NCBI GenBank assembly: GCA_964651385.1
Contig: CAZYYM010000023.1
Span: 1 to 40,581 of the forward strand
Origin: GCA-001735895 sp964651385
GTDB taxonomy: Bacteria; Pseudomonadota; Gammaproteobacteria; GCA-001735895
Reading direction: 5' to 3'
Length of the DNA: 40,581 bases
Part shown: one piece after another, positions 26,254-34,796 of the stretch
Numbering within the stretch: position 1 is the first letter of the stretch
Layout of the letters: each line of letters opens with the position of its first letter
Notes under the pieces: model-generated
What the model was told of the DNA's origin: nothing
Seen by the model: the letters and a program-made list of their open reading frames with translations, nothing else
Database searches by the model: none
Translations under genes and position numbers: made by a program

Positions 26254-26359
26254 AGCGGTCTCCCAGGCATTAGCAAACGCGAGAGCCTAGACCGATTGCT
26301 AACGGAACACCATTTTTGCCGCCCATCGCACCGAAACGGTGCAATTGTGGTTGCCCTGC

Positions 26360-27655
26360 TTAAATAAACCGGTCCCGAAGCTGGTAATATCGAACCGCAC
26401 TCGCCAGAAACCACGGCTTACCCGTGTATAAAGGCCGGGTTTGAAATGGAATATCATTGAAAGCTATCCTGCTATCCGCCTCACCGAGTAATTGCCTGCC
26501 CAGTTTATGACCGAAATAACTCGCCAGACAAATGCCCGAACCACAGTAGCCCATAGAATAATACAATCCATCCTGCTCGCCGAGATGTGGCAGATAATCA
26601 AAAGTAAAACCGACAAAACCCATCCAGGCATGACTGAGTCGAGCATCTTCAAGTTGCGGAAATATACGCAACATTTCCTGCCTTAATGCGGGCGCCGATT
26701 TTACCGGATCGGATTCGAATACCGATACTCGTCCTCCAAACAGGATTCTAGTGCCATCCGGAGACCGCCGGAAATACACCACCAGTTTGCGCGAGTCGCT
26801 GAATACCCGGTCCCGGGGAATCAATCGTCGAACAAGACTGGTATCAAGTGGTTCGGTGGCCAGCATATAACTACCAATGGGAATCAGGCGACGACGTTGC
26901 CAGGCTGTTACATCGCCGGTATAACCACTGGTTGCAACAACAATTCTGTGCGCCTGAATATTACCTTTGCTGGTGGTGACGTTAAAACCCTGTTTGTTTC
27001 TTTCGATATGCGTTGCTTCGCAATCACCGATCAAGGTACATCCGGCTTCTACTGTTCTATCGACGAGCCCCTGGTGGTATTTAGCCGGATCGAGTGAACA
27101 ATGCTCAGCAATTACAAGACCACCATGATAAAAATCGCTATCAATCTCACTCGACTGATCCTTACGTTCGACAACGGTTAATGACTGCTCTAAACCCCTG
27201 GGTTGATGTTCAGCCTGCTGTACCAATTGCCGAAACTGTCGTGGGTTATGCGCGGCCAGATAGCGACCACATTGGCGCAGATCACAATCTATGTTTTCAG
27301 CGTCAATAAATGATTGAATCCATGCGAGTGCATTACGCGCTTCACTGGTCAGGGCAAAAGCCTGACTTGCACCATACTTGCGTGCCAGTTCGTCATATCC
27401 CGGTTTGATCTCGCCACTGATCTGGCCACCATTACGCGAACTACAACCCCAGCCAATCGTTTGAGAGTCGATAACCAGCGTATGACGCCCGCCCCGTGCA
27501 GTTTCAATAGCGCAATTCAAGCCGGTATAGCCCGAACCGATAATCAGGACCTCGACTCGATCAGGCGGCAACTGTTTACCCGGCTCTGGTCGTGGCCTGG
27601 CATCCCACCAATAGGGCTCGGATTTGAAATCATCGGTGAAAATTGTATCAGTCAT
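26360..27655 (-). CDS. FAD-dependent amine/amino-acid oxidase (PuuB-like DAO family)
   Basis: A ~431-residue DAO-family flavoenzyme. The Rossmann FAD motif is VLIIGSGYTGLNCAIETARGG near residue 33, followed by SRNGGQISGEIKPGYDE, the pattern of gamma-glutamylputrescine oxidase and related enzymes. The second FAD contact is near MGFVGFTFDYLPHLG and GYCGSGICLASYFGHKLG. It would oxidise a secondary or primary amine to aldehyde plus H2O2. The start ATG (27653-27655) overlaps the TGA of the upstream phosphodiesterase gene by one base, indicating coupled translation. A link to polyamine breakdown is plausible given gabT in the window, but the genes are 7 kb apart. Confidence 0.85.
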   Translation of the reverse strand: MTDTIFTDDFKSEPYWWDARPRPEPGKQLPPDRVEVLIIGSGYTGLNCAIETARGGRHTLVIDSQTIGWGCSSRNGGQISGEIKPGYDELARKYGASQAFALTSEARNALAWIQSFIDAENIDCDLRQCGRYLAAHNPRQFRQLVQQAEHQPRGLEQSLTVVERKDQSSEIDSDFYHGGLVIAEHCSLDPAKYHQGLVDRTVEAGCTLIGDCEATHIERNKQGFNVTTSKGNIQAHRIVVATSGYTGDVTAWQRRRLIPIGSYMLATEPLDTSLVRRLIPRDRVFSDSRKLVVYFRRSPDGTRILFGGRVSVFESDPVKSAPALRQEMLRIFPQLEDARLSHAWMGFVGFTFDYLPHLGEQDGLYYSMGYCGSGICLASYFGHKLGRQLLGEADSRIAFNDIPFQTRPLYTGKPWFLASAVRYYQLRDRFI

Positions 27656-28443
27656 CAATTTTGTGCAGACACCCATCGCACTTCAGATTGCAAGCTACCA
27701 TCAGCCTGCAAATCCACAACACGATAGCCGTGTTTCGAAATATCGGCCTCATGATAATCCCAAAACTGACTATTTCGCTTAGTAGCTTCGCTTTGATTGT
27801 GCGTCACCTGCACCATGGTAGAAGGCGTAGTCATAACACGTAACCGATCAAACGACTCTTCGGCCACGTTGTGCGTATGCCCGGCAATTAAACCTCGAAT
27901 TTGTTTAAACTTATTTACTTTTGAGAGAAAAGCTTTTGCATTTTTGACCTGACAGGAAGGCGACGCGCAGAGTCGCAGGGGCGTGTGATGCATCGCTACT
28001 AATACCGATTGGTTGGTACTGCTACCAACTTGCTCTTGCAACCATTCAAATTCATCGTCATCGATAAAACCGAAACTCGAGCCCGGCAGTTTTGAATTGA
28101 CCAGTAACAGTTTCCAGCTTTCACAATCTACCTGTCGTTGATAATAAATATTATCTCCCGGCAACTCGGTAAGCATTGCCTCAGTATCATCATGATTACC
28201 AGCCATAACGTAGACCGGACAGGACAGCTTTAGCAATAGTTGCCTCAATAACTGATAGGCTGCGGAACTTCCATCGTCAGCGAGATCACCACTGGCAACG
28301 ACTAATCGGGGTTGAGGCGATAACAACGTAATGTTCTCGATTACCTTGCTCAGGGATTGATGTGGATAGACGCCACGGATACTGGCATTTTTATCAGCCA
28401 GTATGTGCAGGTCAGTAATTTGCACGATACGAATAGTATCCAT
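27655..28443 (-). CDS. cpdA: CpdA-like class III 3',5'-cyclic nucleotide phosphodiesterase
   Basis: A 262-residue calcineurin-type metallophosphoesterase with the complete metal set: D-L-H (residues 11-13), GDLADDG, GNHDD, MHHTPL and GHTHNV. The order and spacing fit CpdA, which hydrolyses cAMP in the cytosol. It starts 4 bases after nnrS and overlaps the amine oxidase by one base, so the three genes form a tight operon. Related family members act on cyclic di- or other phosphodiesters, so cAMP specificity is likely but not proved. Confidence 0.85.
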   Translation of the reverse strand: MDTIRIVQITDLHILADKNASIRGVYPHQSLSKVIENITLLSPQPRLVVASGDLADDGSSAAYQLLRQLLLKLSCPVYVMAGNHDDTEAMLTELPGDNIYYQRQVDCESWKLLLVNSKLPGSSFGFIDDDEFEWLQEQVGSSTNQSVLVAMHHTPLRLCASPSCQVKNAKAFLSKVNKFKQIRGLIAGHTHNVAEESFDRLRVMTTPSTMVQVTHNQSEATKRNSQFWDYHEADISKHGYRVVDLQADGSLQSEVRWVSAQN

Positions 28444-28447
28444 TGAT

Positions 28448-29635
28448 TTACTCGATTCGGGGTTTGATCAATATCGGGGCGTAAGTTATCACGAATATCA
28501 AAAAAGCCATCACCCAAAGTAACTGTGATAGCCCAATCCAGATCGTATAATTTGCCATGTCAAACAGGGGTAGCACCACGCGCACGATCGCCCCGACGAG
28601 CAATAAGCCGAAGGCAAGGGCAATTATTTTGGGTGGATGGCTTACCTTTCGTCCGGTGTGTCCCAACGCTACCCGGGACATCATACCGATGGTAATCAGG
28701 CCGACACCTCCATAGGCGAAGGCGTGAATCGGCAAATAGGCTGATATCGAAAACCAGTGTGAAACTGCGAATAACAAGAATCCGGAGGTGATAAACCAGA
28801 AGCTGAGATAGATACTCCACAGCAGGCTTTTTTGCCAGATACCAACCGTGTGCCAGCCGATTAAACGGACTGCATTAACCGCAAACAGCCCCAGCGCCAG
28901 ATAGGTGCTCACGGCCTGATTCCGCAAAAACAATTCTGCAATGAAAAATCCTGCAAAAAAGATCAAACTGGCGATGTCGAGCCACTTTGAATTAAACAAT
29001 GAAACCGGATAACCCACACCCTGCTCGATGAAAAACGGTATGACACGTCGACCCATGCTCAGAATCAGGCCAAGCAATAAATACAACCCACCGTAAATAC
29101 CCCAGTCCAGCCCTGGTTCAAACAAGCCAAACAAACCCGCATAAAACATCGCGTTGAATAAGAACATAATGAACAATTTCGACACAATCGCCAGCTGTTC
29201 CCATTGCCTGGCAATGATCACCGGCCGACTAACCACGACTATCAAAATAATAGAAAAGAGTCCATCAAGGCAGGCCGCCAGCCAGAGATAATCACCGGCT
29301 AAGGCAAAACAGATACGGGCGACTAACCAGAAACCGAACAAACCGGCCAGCCCGACTCCGGATATCGTAGAAATGCCGGTCCAGTTTGTCACCGCAGTGA
29401 GCAGAAATCCGGCGACAACTGCTATCGAAAAGCCATAAATCATTTCATGCGCATGCCACTGAAAAGGAGTCATGGAATGAATCGGTAAGGAAACACCGAA
29501 CAAATAGACCCCTGCCCACAGCGCAATCGTAATCACTGCGAAAACCCCGGCACCGAGAAAAAATGGCCGGAATCCGAGTTCGAACAAGGCAAACCGAGAC
29601 AGCTTTTGCTTTGATTGTGTTTCTGATATTTGCAT
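28448..29635 (-). CDS. NnrS family heme-copper membrane protein
   Basis: A ~395-residue protein with about 12 transmembrane helices. The N-terminal ALFELGFRPFFLGAG and TPFQWHAHEMIYGFSIAVVAGFLLTAVTNWTG are the signature NnrS segments, including His residues thought to bind heme/copper. NnrS proteins relieve nitric-oxide stress and dinitrosyl-iron build-up in denitrifiers and pathogens. No NO reductase or denitrification genes are in the window. ATG 29635 is preceded in frame by a GTG at 29638 that could also serve. First gene of the nnrS-cpdA-oxidase operon. Confidence 0.88.
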   Translation of the reverse strand: MQISETQSKQKLSRFALFELGFRPFFLGAGVFAVITIALWAGVYLFGVSLPIHSMTPFQWHAHEMIYGFSIAVVAGFLLTAVTNWTGISTISGVGLAGLFGFWLVARICFALAGDYLWLAACLDGLFSIILIVVVSRPVIIARQWEQLAIVSKLFIMFLFNAMFYAGLFGLFEPGLDWGIYGGLYLLLGLILSMGRRVIPFFIEQGVGYPVSLFNSKWLDIASLIFFAGFFIAELFLRNQAVSTYLALGLFAVNAVRLIGWHTVGIWQKSLLWSIYLSFWFITSGFLLFAVSHWFSISAYLPIHAFAYGGVGLITIGMMSRVALGHTGRKVSHPPKIIALAFGLLLVGAIVRVVLPLFDMANYTIWIGLSQLLWVMAFLIFVITYAPILIKPRIE

Positions 29636-29799
29636 CACTGAATTCTAATGATCGGGATGTCGCAGCCTTCACCGTTGAGCCGTATTTCCAGCATGGGATT
29701 TTCTCATTTAATTGGCTATGTATTTTTTCCGAGCCATCAGTTTTTGACAAATATCTAATACCAAATAACTTAAAGCGCCCTGGACCCTTTCGTTGTCTG

Positions 29800-30034
29800 C
29801 TATTTTACCACTTTAATCACATCATCCATCACGCTATCAGCTGAAAAATTAAAGCTCGGTGTTATATCAAGGCCGGATACCCGCAATCCTTTCGCCGTCC
29901 ATTTATTACAGGCATTAAACAAATAATATAACCCCCTGGCTTTATAAAACGGGCTATTACCCGATCGACCATATTTTTGCTCAAGAATGCCCGCCTGACG
30001 GACTCTATCTGTTACTGCTTGACATAAATAATAA
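29800..30034 (-). pseudogene. DUF2459 (urease-region) protein remnant, C-terminal third only
   Basis: In the gap downstream of the enoyl-CoA hydratase a minus-strand frame ending in TAG (29800-29802) encodes ~75 residues including SPFYKARGLYYLFNACNKW, then TAKGLRVSGLDITP. This matches the C-terminal region of the DUF2459 / TIGR02117 family (x-FY-x-A...CN-x-WTA-x-x-LR-x-x-GL-x-x-x-P). The N-terminal two-thirds are missing: the homology begins right at the end of the hydratase gene in another frame, and no start codon or ribosome binding site precedes it. It is best read as a deletion remnant. The remaining bases to 29638 hold no recognisable gene and probably contain the nnrS promoter. Confidence 0.72.
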
Positions 30035-30835
30035 CTATCTAAATACGGGTTTACGTTTCTGCAAAAACGCCTGCATGCCTTCCTGGCCGTCTTCCGAACC
30101 GAGACATTGCGAGATACCCACCGCTTCTTCGTTCATCTGGGTTTCCAGATCGTTATGCCAGGTGTTGAGCAACAGTTTCTTTATGGTCGCATGAGAACCC
30201 TGTGGACCTTCGGCCAGTTCGACCGCCATTTCAGTCGCTACTTTGCGTAATTCTTGATCGGCAACAACCCGGCTGACTAATCCCCAATCGAGTGCCTCAC
30301 TCGCGGAAAGTACATTATTGGTAAAAGCCATTTGCTGTGCTCTCCTTAATCCGACCAGGCGCGGCAGAAAATAGGATGAGCTGCCATCAGGTGATAAACC
30401 GGCACGACTGTAAGCCATGGTAAATGTTGCCGATTGCGCTGCGATCACCAGATCACCGATGATCGACAGACTAAAGCCGCCACCCGCGGCAATGCCATTG
30501 ACGGCGACAATGATCGGTGCATCCATTCTCGAAAAAGACGATATCGACTGATGCAGATTATCCGCCAGTAATTTCACTTTTGCTGAACCTTGATCACCGA
30601 AATCTGACATTTCGCGAAGGTCACCACCTGCGCAGAAAAACCTGCCGGTAGCGCTCAGTACCACTGCCCGAATCGACGCATCGTTGCTGCAATATCCAGC
30701 AACTTCAACGAGTTCCTCGGACATTTTGGCGCTAATACCATTGGCCGCATCGGGCCGATTTAGAGTAATAAAGGCGACCTTGTCTTGCTGTTTAAAAATC
30801 AGGGTTTCATACTGGCGCATGATGATCAATCTCAT
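30035..30835 (-). CDS. Enoyl-CoA hydratase/isomerase (PaaG-like crotonase)
   Basis: A 261-266 residue crotonase. Oxyanion-hole segments are FFCAGGDLREM (near residue 65) and NGIAAGGGFSLSIIGDLVIA (near 110). The catalytic loop reads AGLSPDGSSSYFLPRLVG with Asp rather than the second Glu of classical hydratases, the pattern seen in PaaG-like isomerases of epoxyphenylacetyl-CoA and related enzymes. No other paa genes are in the window, so substrate is open. Two starts are possible: ATG 30835 or ATG 30820 (MRQYETL), the latter matching usual family length. It is divergent from the nitrile hydratase operon. Confidence 0.87.
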   Translation of the reverse strand: MRLIIMRQYETLIFKQQDKVAFITLNRPDAANGISAKMSEELVEVAGYCSNDASIRAVVLSATGRFFCAGGDLREMSDFGDQGSAKVKLLADNLHQSISSFSRMDAPIIVAVNGIAAGGGFSLSIIGDLVIAAQSATFTMAYSRAGLSPDGSSSYFLPRLVGLRRAQQMAFTNNVLSASEALDWGLVSRVVADQELRKVATEMAVELAEGPQGSHATIKKLLLNTWHNDLETQMNEEAVGISQCLGSEDGQEGMQAFLQKRKPVFR

Positions 30836-31098
30836 TCTGCAAACACGTCTGCAAGCATAGGCAATTGTCTCACTTTACGCAATGCGAGCAGGTTTCGATT
30901 TCCTAAGGGCGCCCGGAGTGGATAGACCGGATTTCATATGCTTACATCTTGTCAGCATTGTTCTCGGCTTCGTCTTTATCCAGTCAATGGATTCAATTCA
31001 CATTCAAACTGCAAGTTTGCGCCTTCAAGAGTAATTGCCATAATGCCAATTGCGCTGCATACTCATTCCATACAGAATTCTCGGCCATAGAGAACACC

Positions 31099-31743
31099 AT
31101 GCCTTCATTCAAATCCGATAAAGTATCAAGAATACACCAGCAGCTGCACAGTCATCTGCCATCTGAATCGGCGCTACGTGTCAAGGCACTGGAAACCGTA
31201 CTGGTCGAAAAAGGCCTGATCAATAGCCAGACCATCGATGCCTGGGTCGAGGCTTATTCTGAAGATGTCGGGCCAAAGCGGGGCGCAGTCATCGTTGCCA
31301 AAGCCTGGACCGACCCTGAATTTAAAGCCCGCCTGCTCGAAGATGCTGTCAGCACTATTGATGCACTCGGATTTCTCGGCAAGGCCACGGCACATTTAAA
31401 GGTCGTCGAGAACACGCCCGAGGTGCACAACCTGGTGGTATGTACGCTGTGCTCCTGCTACCCATTCTCTATTCTCGGTATGGCGCCCAACTGGTATAAA
31501 ACAGCCGCTTATCGATCGCGTTCGGTACGCGATCCGCGCGGCGTGCTTGCCGAATTTGGCGTTGATATTAACGATGACGTCGAAGTACGCGTCTGGGATA
31601 GCACGGCTGAATTGCGTTACATGGTTCTGCCCCAATGCCCACCCGGCACGGATGATTTTAACGAAGAAGCGCTGGCAAAGCTGGTCACGCGCAATTCAAT
31701 GATCGGAACTGACCGAGTCCTTAAAGTCGAGAAAAATCGCTGA
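31099..31743 (+). CDS. nthA: Nitrile hydratase alpha subunit, cobalt type
   Basis: A 214-residue subunit carrying the metal-binding claw VCTLCSC at residues 114-120. Threonine in CTLCSC (rather than serine) is characteristic of cobalt-type enzymes; the middle and last cysteines are normally oxidised to sulfinate and sulfenate. NWYKTAAYRSRSVRDPRGVL after it is also conserved. The enzyme hydrates nitriles to amides in the cytoplasm. I chose ATG 31099 (MPSFKSDKV); the open frame extends upstream but without similarity. The stop overlaps the beta-subunit ATG (TGATGG). Thiocyanate hydrolase is a homolog, but the two-subunit plus accessory layout favours nitrile hydratase. Confidence 0.93.
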   Translation: MPSFKSDKVSRIHQQLHSHLPSESALRVKALETVLVEKGLINSQTIDAWVEAYSEDVGPKRGAVIVAKAWTDPEFKARLLEDAVSTIDALGFLGKATAHLKVVENTPEVHNLVVCTLCSCYPFSILGMAPNWYKTAAYRSRSVRDPRGVLAEFGVDINDDVEVRVWDSTAELRYMVLPQCPPGTDDFNEEALAKLVTRNSMIGTDRVLKVEKNR

Positions 31744-32402
31744 TGGACGGCATGCATGACCTCGGCGGTAAACAAGGCTTCGGCCCGATTGATGTCAATG
31801 AGGCCGACGCGCCTTTTCATGCCGACTGGGAGGGTCGCATGTGGGCAATCGCACAATGCGGCGGCGGACGCGATGGCTGGACAATCGACTGGTGGCGTCA
31901 TTGCCGTGAACTGATCGACCCAGTCGATTACCTAACGCGGCCATATTTTGATTCCTGGATGCAGGCCTATACCGCGGCCTATATTGACTCGGGCACATTT
32001 ACACTGGACGAGATTGTCAAAGCAAAATCGGCAAATCCCCCCGTCCAGCCACCTGACGCAATCGATGCCGAACAGGTTTTAAAAAACGTACAATCCCAGG
32101 CGACTCGATTTGATCGGTCGTTGTCCTGTAAACCTCTATTTAATGTGGGTGATCGCATCCATACCAGACAATTAACCACAATGCACCACACGCGATTACC
32201 ATCCTATGCCCGGGGTAAGCAGGGTGAAATTCATGCCCTGCACGGTGCCCATATCTTTGCCGACAGCGCCGCGCAGGGCGAAGAAATTCCGCAACATATT
32301 TACTCGGTGGCCTTCTACGCGCGTGATCTGTGGCCCGAAGCACAGCATAACAAAGACCGTGTATTTCTGGATTTATGGGAGAGTTATCTTGAACCAGCCT
32401 GA
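31743..32402 (+). CDS. nthB: Nitrile hydratase beta subunit
   Basis: A 219-residue beta subunit. The N-terminus MDGMHDLGGKQGFGPI is the family hallmark; the C-terminal SH3-like barrel is seen in FNVGDRIHTRQL, HHTRLPSYARGKQGEI and the final YSVAFYARDLWPEA. It forms the alpha/beta heterodimer that encloses the cobalt site. Its start shares one base with the alpha stop, and its 3' end overlaps the accessory gene by 14 bases. Confidence 0.94.
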   Translation: MDGMHDLGGKQGFGPIDVNEADAPFHADWEGRMWAIAQCGGGRDGWTIDWWRHCRELIDPVDYLTRPYFDSWMQAYTAAYIDSGTFTLDEIVKAKSANPPVQPPDAIDAEQVLKNVQSQATRFDRSLSCKPLFNVGDRIHTRQLTTMHHTRLPSYARGKQGEIHALHGAHIFADSAAQGEEIPQHIYSVAFYARDLWPEAQHNKDRVFLDLWESYLEPA

Positions 32403-32742
32403 GCAATCCAGAGTATCACCTTTCAAACGCATGGACGGTGAACCCCTGTTCGACGAGGCCTGGCAGGCACAATTACTGGCCATGGTCGATCAAATGATCG
32501 CCAACGGAGCTTTCACTAATGCATTATGGTCGGAAACGCTGGGAGGGAATTTGAATAAGGCCGAGAAAGGCCGACAGGCGGACGATATAAACACCTACTA
32601 CGCGGCAGTATTGACGACTTTTGAAACCTTGCTGGAACAATCATCGGAAATATCAGACGAAACAATTAGCGGCCGACAGCAGGCCTGGGAAGCAGCTTAC
32701 CGGAGTACTCCACACGGTCAACCAGTGATATTAAAGGACTAA
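32389..32742 (+). CDS. Nitrile hydratase accessory protein (NHase activator / metallochaperone, beta-like)
   Basis: The 117-residue product resembles the N-terminal half of nitrile hydratase beta and the p14K/NhlE-type accessory proteins that load cobalt into the alpha subunit: MDGEPLFDEAWQAQLLAMVD, then ALWSETLGG and YYAAVLTTFETLL. The start is TTG 32389, preceded by GGGAGAG at 6 bases; the first ATG (32431) has no such site and would remove 14 residues. It overlaps the end of the beta gene, so translation is probably coupled. A cobalt transporter is not visible in the window. Confidence 0.88.
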   Translation: MNQPEQSRVSPFKRMDGEPLFDEAWQAQLLAMVDQMIANGAFTNALWSETLGGNLNKAEKGRQADDINTYYAAVLTTFETLLEQSSEISDETISGRQQAWEAAYRSTPHGQPVILKD

Positions 32743-32764
32743 GCCAATACTCCCGCAAACTGAC

Positions 32765-33085
32765 CTAATCACCCAACCAGATAAATCCCGCATGATAACC
32801 AGACGGTACCGCCTCCACTAACAGGCGCAGATGTGATCCAGCGACAATATTACTTTGCGAGGGAGTCAGGCGATAATTCTCCGGGTCATAAATTTGGCTG
32901 GCCCGGTCATAATTCACCCTGATTCGATCGCCTATTCGCCCGCTATAAACCGCCTCTACTCGCAATTCGAAACACAATGGTTGATCGGTACAGAGCCGTT
33001 CAACAAATCCAAGCAAGTGCACGGTTTCGTCGGCCGTTGTGGCAACGGAAAAAATCAGCAATAACGCTGTTTTCAATAGTCGCAT
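32765..33085 (-). CDS. Small exported protein of unknown function
   Basis: About 106 residues from the ATG at 33085 (an in-frame ATG lies 5 codons upstream at 33100). The N-terminus MRLLKTALLLIFSVATTADE is a signal peptide. Two cysteines close together (ERLCTDQPLCFEL) may form a disulfide. The remainder is beta-rich, with VRVNYDRASQIYDPENYRL and a C-terminal GFIWLGD. I do not recognise a family. It follows the sulfatase gene by 54 bases on the same strand and converges on the nitrile hydratase operon. Confidence 0.6.
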   Translation of the reverse strand: MRLLKTALLLIFSVATTADETVHLLGFVERLCTDQPLCFELRVEAVYSGRIGDRIRVNYDRASQIYDPENYRLTPSQSNIVAGSHLRLLVEAVPSGYHAGFIWLGD

Positions 33086-33138
33086 TAAGACACCATGCAT
33101 TTAGAAATTCGATTTTCGACGTTGCACTCAATCGCGTT

Positions 33139-34665
33139 TCAAACGACCTGCCGCACCGCCGAATTTCGTACTACCGGCCCCTCTTTACTCAGAAAGGTTT
33201 CGGTCAAACCTCGATGCGCATGATTCATCCGCCAGGACAACATTTTCTGCGCATACTCAAGAATTATCGATTGATAATTGGGATTATTCGCCTGATTAAC
33301 AAATTCACCCGGATCTTCCTGCAAATCAAAAAATAACGGCGGCAACGCAGCGAAGTGTACATACTTGTATCGTTCATCACGAACAACCGCGAGGTTGCAC
33401 TGGTGCGAGGTTAATCCGAAATATTTTTCCACCGAATCGTCAATTACACTACGAAAATCGAATTCCCAGTGCACTTGCTTGCGCCAGTTTTTGGGTATCT
33501 TGCCGCTGTTGATGATCGGCATTAATGACTGGCCGTCGCATTGAGATGGCGATTCAATATCCAACCAGTCTAGCATGGTGGGCATGATGTCGACATTTTC
33601 GCTAAAGGCGTCTATCCACTTTCCGCGGCTGGCATCAGCCGAGGTGCGCGGGTCTCGAATAATCAGCGGCACGTGATAAGACTGGTCGAAATAACCCAGC
33701 TTGGATTTGAGCCAGTGGTCACCGAGCTGCTCGCCATGATCGGAGGTGAAAATAATCAGCGTATTATCCCAGTCATCGCTAGCCTTCAGAGCATCAAATA
33801 GCCGCCCCAGATTGTCGTCAACCTCGCTAATCAAACCATAATAATTGGCCTTGGCCTGCAACAATTTACGATCTTTCTCGGGTGCGCGGAATTTTTTATC
33901 GGCCAGATAAAACGCCAGCACCGGATGCTGCTGGCTTTCATCTTCGACGCTCGATTTGCGCCTGGGTAAATCCAGCAACGCCGGATCATACATACGATTA
34001 TAAGGTTCCGGCACCGAAAGCGGAGGGTGCGGACGCAATAACGACAGGTGAGTGACCCAGGGTTTCTGTTGCCCCTTAATCCAGTGCATACATTTATCCA
34101 CCATGAAATGGGTTTCGTGATCTTCGGCTTTTATCGCCAGTGGTAATGGCACTTCACCGCCCTCAGCCCAGTCGACGCCCTCGGTTTTGTTGCCGTATAA
34201 ATCCCACAATACAGGCGGCATCGGGTAGCCTTTATCAATCAGGTAATGTATCCAGTCGACCGGAACCTCGTCCCTATATGGCGTATAACTGCCAATTCCG
34301 GGAAGCGGCTCGCTGTAATGCGTCAGTCGAGGGTCTTTTTCACTCAATCCGCGGGGGTCGGTAGCGGTATCGGTATAACCAAATAATGCAGGGTCGTAGC
34401 CAGCACGACGTGTTTGCAGCGCCCAGTTATCAAAACTTCGATCCACCGGCGTACCGTTGTTAACGCATCGGTGATTCTGCAAATACATGCCGGTATGCAA
34501 AGAAGTCCGACTCGGCGCACAGGGCGTGGCCTGCGCGTAGTGGCGTTTGAACAACACACTCTCTTTTGCCAACGCATCCAGGTTTGGTGTTTTGATCACC
34601 GGATGGTTTAGAACCGAAAGACATTCACCGCGCCACTGATCGGCAGTAATAAATAACACATTCAT
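33139..34665 (-). CDS. Formylglycine-dependent sulfatase / phosphonate monoester hydrolase family
   Basis: A 508-residue alkaline-phosphatase superfamily enzyme with no signal peptide, so probably cytosolic. The catalytic motif CAPSRTSLHTG (Cys49) fits C-x-P-S-R, where Cys is converted to formylglycine. Metal ligands are seen in FITADQWRG at the start and IIFTSDHGEQLGDHWLKSK in the middle. Length, lack of a signal peptide and the ADQWRGE opening resemble phosphonate monoester hydrolases/phosphodiesterases as well as arylsulfatases, and the substrate cannot be chosen from sequence. It requires a formylglycine-generating enzyme, not seen here. Confidence 0.88.
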   Translation of the reverse strand: MNVLFITADQWRGECLSVLNHPVIKTPNLDALAKESVLFKRHYAQATPCAPSRTSLHTGMYLQNHRCVNNGTPVDRSFDNWALQTRRAGYDPALFGYTDTATDPRGLSEKDPRLTHYSEPLPGIGSYTPYRDEVPVDWIHYLIDKGYPMPPVLWDLYGNKTEGVDWAEGGEVPLPLAIKAEDHETHFMVDKCMHWIKGQQKPWVTHLSLLRPHPPLSVPEPYNRMYDPALLDLPRRKSSVEDESQQHPVLAFYLADKKFRAPEKDRKLLQAKANYYGLISEVDDNLGRLFDALKASDDWDNTLIIFTSDHGEQLGDHWLKSKLGYFDQSYHVPLIIRDPRTSADASRGKWIDAFSENVDIMPTMLDWLDIESPSQCDGQSLMPIINSGKIPKNWRKQVHWEFDFRSVIDDSVEKYFGLTSHQCNLAVVRDERYKYVHFAALPPLFFDLQEDPGEFVNQANNPNYQSIILEYAQKMLSWRMNHAHRGLTETFLSKEGPVVRNSAVRQVV

Positions 34666-34796
34666 TAAGACACCGCTCCCGATTGCAAGAATCTATAAGA
34701 CAGTTACTTACTTCAGGCGTATGGTATTCATCCAAACGGTTCAATCAAGCGATTTATGTCTAAAAAGCCGTAAACTCATTGATAACAACTCAGTTT

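Noticed and set aside
26328..26342. Hairpin GCACCG-AAA-CGGTGC between the oxidase and glnK genes
   Set aside because: Only a 6-base stem with no T-run on the minus strand, so not supportable as a terminator.
26339..26357. Sigma-54 type promoter upstream of glnK (minus strand GGGCAACCACAATTGCA)
   Set aside because: The GG and GC dinucleotides are separated by 11 bases, not the required 10, so it is not a standard -24/-12 element; it might still be weakly used.
30949..31098. N-terminal extension of the nitrile hydratase alpha subunit
   Set aside because: The open frame upstream of ATG 31099 has no similarity to the family, which begins near this ATG.
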